In this document: positions 53,541-62,000 of the stretch, piece after piece | Numbering within the stretch: position 1 is the first letter of the stretch | Layout: the number at the start of each line of letters is the position of its first letter | Origin: Prorocentrum cordatum | Lineage: Eukaryota; Sar; Dinophyceae; Prorocentrales; Prorocentraceae | Assembly: GCA_963575745.1 (NCBI GenBank) | Contig: CAUYUJ010021137.1 | Location: forward strand, 87,501 to 149,500 | Direction: 5' to 3' | DNA: 62,000 nucleotides | The notes under the pieces: generated by a model | The model's input: the letters and a program-made list of their open reading frames with translations, nothing else | Told to the model about the DNA's origin: nothing | Databases searched by the model: none | Made by a program: the position numbers and the translations under genes

Positions 53541-53894
53541 GGTCCACCCCAGTTCTGTCCAGTCTACTCCAGTCCTGTCTATGTCAGTCCCTTACAGTCC
53601 ACGTCATCTCAGTCTGCTGGTCCATTCGGGGTCTGCGGTGGCTGGTACTCTCGATTCTCGCTCTCTCCAGGTGTCTTTCTCAGAGTCCTGGTCTGCGATG
53701 TCCTGGTTGTCTGTGATGTCCTGGCCTGTGAGGGTCCTGGCCACCCCTGCCTGCGGCCGCCGAGGCCCGGGAGGCGCGCGCGCGTGCGAGCTGGCGGCGT
53801 GGCGGCGCGGGCGGCCGCCGAGTCGGTGTGCCTCGCCGCTGCCGGCCTGGGCGGCCTGGCGGCAGCGCGCCGGTGGCCGTGCCGTTCCACCACA

Positions 53895-54210
53895 GATCGA
53901 GGAGAAGGAGGAGGAGGAGGAGGAGGAGGAGGAGGAGGAGGAGGAGGAGGAGGAGGAGGGGAGGAGGAGGAGGAGGAGGAGGAGGAGGAGGAGGAGGACG
54001 GGCGGGGCCCGTCGAGGCAGCGCCCTCTCGGAGGAGCGCGGCCCTCGCGAGCTCCTGCGATTCGCAGCTCTCGTGCACCGTACGGGCGTCGGCTCTCGGG
54101 CCCCCGGTGCCACCACAGATCGATCGGACTCACTCCCTCCTCCTCCTCCTCCTCCTCCTCCTCCTCCTCCTCCTCCTCCTCCTCCTCCTCCGCCTCCTCC
54201 TCCGCCGGCA
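53895..54210. repeat. (GAG)n array facing (TCC)n array
   Basis: GAG 53900-53998 and TCC 54136-54205. Both are preceded by CCACCACAGATCGA (53889, 54110), so the two arrays start in duplicated context but carry opposite strands of the repeat. Confidence 0.9.
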
Positions 54211-55095
54211 TCCAGACTGACTGGTGGCATCGTGTGGTGGTCAGTGGCTGGTGCTTCGCGTAAATAAACAAGGAGCTGCGGAAGACGGCTGGGGTCTGCG
54301 GCTCCGGTCCTGATTTGTGCGATGTCTCGTGGCTTTTTCGCAGGGTCGGACCACAGGGGCCTTCGCGGGGCCCCTCGTCTCCACGGCTGGAGGCAGCTCG
54401 GAAGACGGGTGCGTTTAGACCCGGGGCGGTGTCTGGGGACCGGTTTTGAGCTGCCGTGATCCCAGCTCAACCTCTTCCGACGTTCGTGCTTGCAGCGATG
54501 CTTGCAACGGTGCTGCTGCCTGCGGCGTGTGGGTTTGCGGAACGAGGCTTCGGCCTCGCGCAGGCGCGGAAAGCCTAGCGCCCGCGCTTGCTCACTTTGC
54601 CCCGCTCGCGAAAGTGTCGGCTGCAGGTGAAGGGCCACCGAGTGTCGAAGCGTGGACACTATCTGAAGTGTTGCCTTTGCTTCAGGTTATTCCGTTTGAG
54701 GGGTTCCAGAGTTGTCTTTGCCCTGGTCCTTGCGATTAGAGTTCCGTGGTGAACCAGGGGTGCCTGCTTGAGCATCCAATTTTTCCCAAGTGTGCGTCAG
54801 ATCATGCCTGATCCCTTGCGACTGGATAGAGACGTTTTGTGCTGCCAACGTCGCGGCTCTTATTTTTGTTTCCAATGCCCAATCCCTGTGCAAGCCGCGC
54901 GTGCCACAACCCACAAAATCCGCATTGAACGTTCTGTCAAGAGTTAGGTGAGGCTTGACTCCGAAGTACGTGCGGAGGTGATTTCCCTCGTGGGTGATGT
55001 GTTGATGTGTGTCCAGTTTTTGCCCTGGCCTCAACATCCATCCAACCCAACGCTGCTCGTTGTCCTCCGCTAGCCCACCGCGCTGGAATCCTGGG
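54211..55095. other. No supported gene
   Basis: Mixed-GC sequence without domains or splice pairs I can defend. Confidence 0.3.
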
Positions 55096-55214
55096 CACCT
55101 CTCCTCCTCCTCCTCCTCATCCTCCCCCTCCTCCTCCTCCTCCATGGTCTTCTCCTCCTCCTCTTCCTCCTCCTGCTCCTCCTCCTCCATTCACTTTTCT
55201 CATAGATAAGTTCT

Positions 55215-55970
55215 CCCTGTCGCACCACGAGGCCAGTTTGTAGGGCGGGCCAGGCGTTTCGCTTGAGACTTCCTCACCAGTTATCACCTTGAAACTTAAA
55301 CATTGGCAACAGCTTCACAGATGGAGGGCGGGTGGTTTTCAACATGTGGCTCTCGCTTTAGCGCCGCGCACATTCGGTTTAAACATTGCAAGAGCTTCAC
55401 GGATTTATGGCTGCCCGTTTTCAACATGTGGCTCCCGCCTTAGCGCCCCGCGCATTCGTTGTAAACAATTGCAAGAGTTCCATTGGTTGAGGGCTACCCG
55501 TTTTCAAAATGTGGCTCTCGCTTTAGCACCGCGCTCATTCGCTTTAAACATTCGCAAGGGCTTCACGTATTGAGGGCGGTTCCTTTTCAAAATGTGGCTC
55601 CCGCCTTAGCGCCGGGCACATTCGTTCATACAATTTGCAAGAGCTCCACTGGTTCCCATGATCAAAATACCAGAAAGGATAGTGTGGAAAGATTCATGGT
55701 TTTGCAGGTACAGTACTTTGATTCGCGGTGTTGAAGTCCCAAGAACGGCGTTCTGGCACGAGTCAAAATCGTCAAAAGGCAACAGTCACGTTGATCCGTG
55801 GCGTTGAAATCCCGAGAGCAATGTTTGGCATGCTTCATGGGTATTCAAACGGTTGCCTTCAACGAGGCAATTCCTTCAATGAGAATCAACTGTTGTAGGG
55901 GCTTATGAAGAGTGAGCTTGGAGGGAGGGTTTTTCCAACGTCGTTGATTACTCTTGGTTTCACACTGGTC
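55215..55970. repeat. Composite repeat with 87-bp minisatellite, copy 2
   Basis: TAGGGCGGGCC...TTGAGACTTC, about four to five ~87-bp units (TGGCTCTCGCTTTAGCGCCG, TTTCAACATGTGGC), then GTTGAAGTCCCAAGAACGGC and GGAGGGAGGGTTTTTCCAAC. Collinear with 26785-27500; both copies run into a CCTGGTCCTCCT-type tract. Confidence 0.65.
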
Positions 55971-56270
55971 CTCCTCCCTCTCCTCCTCCTTCTCCTTCCC
56001 CCCTCCTCCTCCTCCTCCCTCCTCCTCCTCCTCTTTCTCCCCCTCCTCCTCCTCCTTCTCTCCCTCCTCTCCCTCCTCCTCCTTCATCGACTGTGGGGCT
56101 CGCAAGATCGAGCCGTCCCGTGTCGCACAGACAATCCCAAGCCCCGCACCCCGATGGGTTTTTTTGTGCTGGACCTCTTTGGCTCCCCTGCGCGCCGGGC
56201 TGGGTCTCCCCCATGAGGAGGAGGAGGAGGAGGAGGAGGAGGAGGAGGAGGAGGAGGAGGAGGAGGAGCC
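55965..56270. repeat. TCC-rich array facing (GAG)n array
   Basis: TCC/CTCC-rich 55970-56088 and GAG 56216-56268. Confidence 0.9.
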
Positions 56271-56639
56271 AGCTCTCCGAAGGGTGGGGTCCCTCCCGGC
56301 AGGGCCTCGGCTCGCCCCGTTCCGTCTTCGGCGACGCGCAGCTCCTGCCCCCCTCTCTTCCCTGCTGCTGCTGCTGCTGCTGTTCCCTCTCTCCCTCACT
56401 TTTCCTCCTCGCTGTAGTCGTCCTCGTCCTCCTCCTCCTCCTTTTTCTCCATTTTTGCATAAAGAGTATTAGATTCAACATGCACACACATATATATAGG
56501 CACAGATGTATGCGCAGATGTGCCTATATATGACATGTGTACCTATTTAGATATATGTTAGAACGCGTGGACCCCCAAACTGGGATTCCTTACATCTGTG
56601 GGCAGTCTTGGTTGTGCAATCAATGTGGTGCCATGTTGT

Positions 56640-56950
56640 TCAGTCTTTGTGGCGCATAGCAATGCCATGCAAGGCAGTACGACGCAGTGCCACGCAGTGC
56701 AATGCATTGCAACGCAGTCCAAAGCAGTGCAGAGCAATGCGCAGCAATGCAACGCACTGCAAAGCAGTGCAAAGCAGTGCTACGCCAACGTGTCGACGGG
56801 CGGCCACGAGGCGGCGACGGCGGCAGCGTGCGGCGACGAGCAAGCCCGTCTGGCACCGGAGCCCAGCGGCGACGGCGGCGACGGGCGGCGACGAGCGGTC
56901 CTGGCCAGCACAGGAGCCAAGTTACTTTAGAGCACAAGTAGAAGCCCAAA
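56640..56950. repeat. GCAGTGCAA and GGCGACG repeats, copy 2
   Basis: About twelve GCAGTGCAA/GCAATGC units followed by GGCGGCGACGGCGGC units and AAGTAGAAGCCC; same order as 26400-26755. Confidence 0.6.
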
Positions 56951-56973
56951 GTGCGAACACTGGTTGGGGATTA

Positions 56974-57006
<33 letters not shown>

Positions 57007-57044
57007 TGTAGTGGCCTCCGGCCAGTGCCGCCGATCCGGGGCGC

Positions 57045-57335
<291 letters not shown>

Positions 57336-57339
57336 GATG

Positions 57340-58325
57340 GCGCCGACGGTCCCGGGTTCCCGGTTCCGCGCTCGTCCCGGGTCCCGCGTCCGCGCTCGTC
57401 CCAGGCCCCGGGTCCTGCGATGGTCCGGTTCCGGGTCCCGGGTCCTGCGCCCAGCCGGGTCCCGGGTCCCACGGCGGTCGCGGCCGCGTCCCGGGTTCTT
57501 CCGCTCCGGTCCCGGGTCGCGGGTCCCGGGTCTCGTGCCGGTCGGGTCCCGGGACGGTCCCGGGTGCCGGGCTCCGGGTCCCGCGCCGGTCCCGGGTCTC
57601 GGGTCCCGCGCCGGTCCCGGGTCGCGGGTCCCGGGTCCGGCGCTCGTGCTGGGTTCGGGGTTTCGGGTTCCGCGCCAGTCCCGGGTCCCGGGTCCGGAGT
57701 CCCGGGTCTCGGGTCCCGCGCCGGTCCCGGGTGTCGGGTCCCGCGCCGGTCCCGGGTTCCGGGTGCTGGGTCCCGCGCCGGTCCCGCGTCCCGGGTCCCG
57801 CGCTGTTCCCGGGTCGCAGGTCCCGGGTGCCGCGCCCGTCCCATGTCCCGGGCCCCGGGTCCCGCGTTCGTCCCGGGTCCCGGATCCTGCGCCGGTGCGG
57901 AGTCGCAGGTCCTGCGCCGGGCCCGGGTTTCGCGCCGGTTTGAGTCCCCGGTTCCGCGCCACTCCCAGGTCCGGGTCCCGGGTCCCGCGCTGGTCCCGGG
58001 TCTCGTGCCGGTCCCGGGTGCTGGGTCCCGCGCTCGTCCAGGGTCCCGGGTCCGCGCTCGTCCCAGATCCCGGGTTCCGCGCCGGTGCCGGGTCCCGGGG
58101 CTCGCGCCGGTTCCGGGTCCCGGGTCCCGCGCCGGTCCCGGGTCCCGGGTCCCACGGCGGTCGTCCCAGCCAGGTCCCGGGTTCCGCTCCGGTCCCGGGT
58201 CGCGGGTCCCGGGGCTCGCGCCGGTCGGGTCCCGGGACGATCCCAGGTCCCGGGTCCCGGGTCCCGCGCCGGTCCCGGGTCTCGGGTCTCGCGCCGGTCC
58301 CGGGTGGCGAGTCCCGGACCCGGGG
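57340..58325. repeat. CCCGGGTC minisatellite
   Basis: Nearly 1 kb of 10-20-bp units built from GGTCCCGGGTCCCGCGCC. Long Arg/Gly/Pro ORFs on both strands follow from the repeat. Confidence 0.95.
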
Positions 58326-59040
58326 CCGGAAAAACGTCAGCCCGCGTCAGCTCGCGTGAGCCCCCCCCCCCCCCTTCGGCAACTTGCTCACTTAACCGTT
58401 TGCAAGTGCACATGCATGTCGGCTAAACGATGTTGCAAGTCAGATATGTTGGGTTGCAAGTCGCCTAAGTTTACACAAGTACTTATCATTCGTCTGAACA
58501 TATATGTTGTCTCCAGCTACTCAAACAAATTATAACTGAGTTGCAACAACTTATTCAACTAGTTAACATGTTACTTACCTACATCTTGCAGAAACTTACC
58601 GAAACTTAACTTTTACTTATCACGAACTTATACTTACTTAGCGGAACTTAACATGTACTTAACTAACGCGTGCGCACCTCGCGGTTTGAAGATCAGCCCA
58701 AAGACTCCAACCGACGTGCGTAACAAGTGCCCAAAGTATGAGCCACACCTGTGCGTGTATACGCGCACATGCTTGTGCAATCGAGTGCATGTTCACGCGC
58801 GCGCGCGTACTCGAGTACGCACGAAAACACGCACGCGCAATGCATGATCACATGCGTGTAGTATGCATACGTACACAAATATACATACATATGTGTACAC
58901 ACGCAAATATGCATTTGCACAATGGAAGGTATCCGCGCATCTACATGTATAAACTTGCACACATGTGGTTTTATGGTTATGGCACGTTAGATGTTGCAAG
59001 GGCAGGGCCTCTCGCGTAGCAGGAGCAACTGCAAGCTTTG
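58326..59040. other. No supported gene; ACTTA-rich
   Basis: 58500-58660 is rich in AACTTA/ACTTACT words; 58735-58960 in ACGCGCAC/ACATACA words. No exon. Confidence 0.35.
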
Positions 59041-59880
59041 GGGCCGAACGCGCATCCGCATCATTCGGGCCCTGCGTTTCGGGCGGTCTGCGGGCGGCGG
59101 GCGAGGGAGAGGCGGGGGCGGCGATGGAGAGGCGGGGATGGGGATGGGGAAGGGCCGATGAAACATGGCGCGCAGGCGCGACGAGCATCGGCAGCGGGAA
59201 GGCCACAGAGGAAGGCCCCCCCCGCTCCAAGTTGGTCTCTTCGGCGCGATCCGCATGAGGGGTGGCGCAGTGTAGTGGATTGCCCTGACATCAGAAGCAA
59301 GGCTGCGTGGCCGCCGCAGTCGCCCCACAGCCGACTGGGGCAGCTACCCGAAACGCGCGCGCCGCTGATCGGCCCATCCCTTGGCAGATTTTTTTTTTTG
59401 GGGGGGGGTATTGAGGCATTTGCCCCGGTTAAGATGTCGGCATAATTTTCTTTCACCCATGTTGCGCCTTGGAGAATATCGTCTCACAATGCGTCCACGA
59501 CCGTTTCCCCTTCCCCCGAGTCGAACAGAAAAAAAGGCGCGGGGGGGGGGGCACGGGGGGGCGGGGGGGAGGGGGGGGGAGAGGGAGAGGGAGAAACAAA
59601 AGGGGGAAAAACATTGGGAACGGATGGCAACGAAAGGTGGCGAGGGACGGGAGTGAAAAAACGGAGGGGGGATGGGGGGCGACGCGAGATTGAATGTCGG
59701 GGCTCGACGGGGGAGGGGGGGGGGGGGGTGAGGTGGGCGAGATGCTGAGGGGGGAAGGGGGGGGGGCGGTGCGGGGGCGATGGTGGCACGCAGGTATTGT
59801 GGGTGCGTGTTTTTTGCATGCGTCAACGCCCCATGCCGACGACGCACGGAATCTACCTGCTACTCCTGCAGCTGTTGACA
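59040..59880. other. GC-rich, G-run-rich, no firm gene
   Basis: Multiple G-runs of 7-12 (59525-59780), possible G-quadruplex and slippage sites. A minus-strand fragment KENYADILTGANAS (59455-59410) looks peptide-like but stands alone. Confidence 0.3.
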
Positions 59881-60515
59881 AACTTCGCCAAGTTTGCCCA
59901 AGCACCCTTCGGGTCTTTCACCCAAGAAAATCGTTTGTCGACCCGGGCGCCAGCAGGAAGGCACCGCCACGCTGCGGAGCTGAATGCCGTGTAAATCCGA
60001 CAACCGTGCACCTCTAGCGGGGGCGTCACTTTGGTCGGTGCGCCAGGGTACCCCAGGTGCGAGGGTTTTTTTCGGGGAAGCCTTCTTCACCCTCTTCACC
60101 GCGCCGCCGGCCTTGGGGCTCGCCGCGGCTGGGCGCCGCATCACCTCTCGGATCGACTCGCGGGGAGGCGGGGAGTGGGCGGCGCGGGGGGGGGGGGGGG
60201 GGGGGGGAGGGCGAGGGGGAAAGGGGCGGGCGCGGGGAATGGGAGGGGGGCGCGGGGGGGGGGGGGGGCGCAGGGGCAAGGTCGAAACTGAATAAACTGA
60301 AAAGCGAACATAGAATGCAAAACGTCAACATGTAAGTTTCCGCGCCCCATGTTTTGGTTCTCGCCCTTCACCACCGCCCCGCCTTCGGCGGCGGAGGGAA
60401 GGGGCGCTGATTTGGGGGTTGGACCAGCGATGGAGGACGCCCCGTCCACCTGCTTGCGCTTGGTATTCTTGCCGCCGCCGCGGAGCATCATGCGCACCGA
60501 CGCCTGCGTCGGTTT
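59880..60515 (-). CDS. Possible spliced gene on minus strand
   Basis: Two minus-strand blocks look coding. The upstream one begins after GACGCAG/G near 60511 and reads ASVRMMLRGGGKNTKRKQVD, then SSIAGPTPKSAPLPSAAEGG, with a possible GTGAAG donor near 60374. The second (~60160-60020) reads EVMRRPAAASPKAGGAVKRV and KKASPKKTLAPGVPWR. Both are basic and Ala/Lys/Pro-rich, as in linker-histone-like or other nucleic-acid-binding tails. Between them lies a G/C homopolymer-rich stretch. No family assigned; this could be chance. Confidence 0.25.
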
Positions 60516-60561
60516 CCCAAGAAATCCACGTCAGCATATATGTCACCGTGCTATGTTTGAG

Positions 60562-60614
60562 CCCCCCCCCCCCCCCCCCCCCACGGCCCCGGGGGGGGGG
60601 GGGGGGGGGGGGGG
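60562..60614. repeat. C21/G24 homopolymer hairpin
   Basis: C run 60562-60582, spacer ACGGCCCC, then G run 60591-60614. It can fold on itself completely. Confidence 0.85.
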
Positions 60615-60716
60615 CGCGCGGTCTTTCGCGCCCAAAAACTGCACCTCCACCCCCTTATCCACACCCCCCTTTCCCGCAACTCTGTTTCTTCTATGCTTAT
60701 GGTTATCGCGTTGTTT

Positions 60717-60912
60717 ATCTCTCTCTCTCTCTCTCTCTCGCTCTCTCACTCTTTCTCTCTCTCATCCCTCCACCTGCCTCTCTTTTCTGGTTTATCTCCC
60801 TCTCTCTCTCTCTCTCTCTCTCTTTCCTCCCTCCCTCCCTCCCTCCCCCCCTCCCTCCCTCCCTCCCTCCCTCCCCCTCTCTCTCTCTCTCTCTCTCGCC
60901 CTTTCTGTCTCC

Positions 60913-60955
<43 letters not shown>

Positions 60956-60973
60956 ACTCTCTCTCTCTCTCTT

Positions 60974-61021
<48 letters not shown>

Positions 61022-61022
61022 T
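60717..61022. repeat. (CT)n/(CCCT)n microsatellite
   Basis: About 300 bases of CT with CCCT and TTTCT interruptions. Confidence 0.95.
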
Positions 61023-61618
61023 CCCCCCCTCCTCGCCCTCCTCTCCCCGCTCCCCCTATCGGTCGGGAATGCTGTGGATTTGTTGATTAAGCCTCCATCT
61101 CGGTGAAGCTCTTTTTCTCCCCGTCGCCGACGTTATCGGCGGTCCCAGGTGCCGATGGCGCCGCGACAGCTGCGTCGGCTGTGGCTGGCGCCGCGTCCAC
61201 TTTCGGCGCCTCGCCAGCACCTGCTCCTGCGGGTCAGGAAAACGGTTCCAATTCTCAAAGCGAGACTTGCAACCATTTCGCGCGCAAGCGCCGCACTGCT
61301 ATATATATATATATATATACATATATACATGTACATATATACATATATATTATCATACGCACCTCTCCGAGTGAGTAGAGCTCAGAGGCGATGAATGCGC
61401 ACGCGTCGTCCGCGATTTATCTGGGCGTTTCGTTCGGGACATCCTCGAAATTCTGAAAATCGGTGGCACCCCTCACGCAGATCACGACGTCAGGGTCCAA
61501 CAACACATGGGAATTTCAGCAGTTTAACATAAAACCTTCAAAAACACATTGCAACTTCAATGCTTGGAACCCCGATTCTCAGATAATGACGGTTTCGCTT
61601 GAAACATCCGTCCAACAT
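61023..61618. other. No supported gene
   Basis: One plus-strand Ala-rich stretch (61140-61250: VPGADGAATAASAVAGAAST) may be an exon, but no partner exon was found. A TA/ATATAC microsatellite is at 61301-61350. Confidence 0.25.
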
Positions 61619-61860
61619 CGAGCCCCAGACCCCGCATCGGAGCCTCCTGGGGGCCTCCTGGAACCTCCTGGTGCCTCCTGGTGCTTTATGAACCTTCTGG
61701 CACCCCAGACCCCGCCTCGGAGCCTCCTGGGGGTCTCCTGAAACCTCCTGGGGCCTCCTGGGGCCCCCTGCGGCCTCCTGGGGCCTCTTGGGGTCTCCTG
61801 AAGCCTCCTGGGGTCTCCTGGGGCCTCCTGAGGCCGCCTGGGGCCTCCTGGGGCTTCAGA
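61619..61860. repeat. CCTCCTGGGG minisatellite
   Basis: About twenty 10-12-bp units of GGCCTCCTGGG/GTCTCCTGAAG, with the longer unit CCCCAGACCCCGCMTCGGAG at 61624 and 61704. Confidence 0.9.
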
Positions 61861-61918
61861 ACTACATGCGCACAGAGACACAAATCACGGCCAACACACC
61901 ACACACTAGACAAACATA

Positions 61919-62000
61919 ACACACACACACAACACAACACAACACAACACAACACAACACAACACAACACAACACAACACAACACAACACAACACAACAC
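61919..62000. repeat. (CACAA)n microsatellite
   Basis: Perfect ACACA pentanucleotide run to the window edge. Confidence 0.95.

Overview
This window looks like nuclear DNA of a dinoflagellate. The strongest evidence is a perfect 22-nt copy of the dinoflagellate spliced leader at 21784-21805. Supporting signs are high GC, exons that begin after AG followed by G, genes of the first 10 kb all on one strand, a bacterial-type IS1595/ISXO2-like transposase, and a very large load of micro- and minisatellites. Genus cannot be fixed from sequence alone; a Prorocentrum-, Polarella- or Symbiodinium-like genome would fit.

0-10.4 kb is the gene-rich part. It holds a P-loop protein with degenerate 5' exons (0.2-3.7 kb), two unrecognised spliced genes (4.5-5.3 and 7.2-7.8 kb) and a broken IS1595-type transposase (8.9-10.3 kb), all on +. 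Downstream of each lies one or two copies of a short covarying hairpin (4.01, 4.17, 5.76, 8.06, 10.41 kb). I cannot assign it to a known RNA family.

10.5-12.6 kb is a 1-kb foldback followed by a 71-bp repeat in a 3-unit higher-order arrangement. 12687-20074 is a decayed tyrosine-recombinase (DIRS/PAT/Ngaro-type) retrotransposon: gag-like ORF, RT, RNase H, tyrosine recombinase and a methyltransferase-like region. It is bounded by split direct repeats in the order A1 - body - B1 A2 B2. 20.1-21.0 kb is TATG/TA microsatellite.

21.1-23.8 kb is a ~375-bp tandem repeat interrupted by a complete retroposed mRNA (21784-23317): spliced leader, a second degenerate leader relict, 5'UTR, intact 360-codon glycosyltransferase-like ORF, 3'UTR, A13 tail, all between identical 13-bp target-site duplications.

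24-62 kb is mostly repetitive: dispersed families present 2-6 times, several MITE-like elements with terminal inverted repeats (two of them with clear target-site duplications), trinucleotide arrays, pentanucleotide arrays and two large minisatellites. The only confident gene here is an RRM RNA-binding protein (46010-47525, one intron splitting the RRM). A weak minus-strand exon set lies at 59.9-60.5 kb. No tRNA, rRNA or CRISPR array was recognised.
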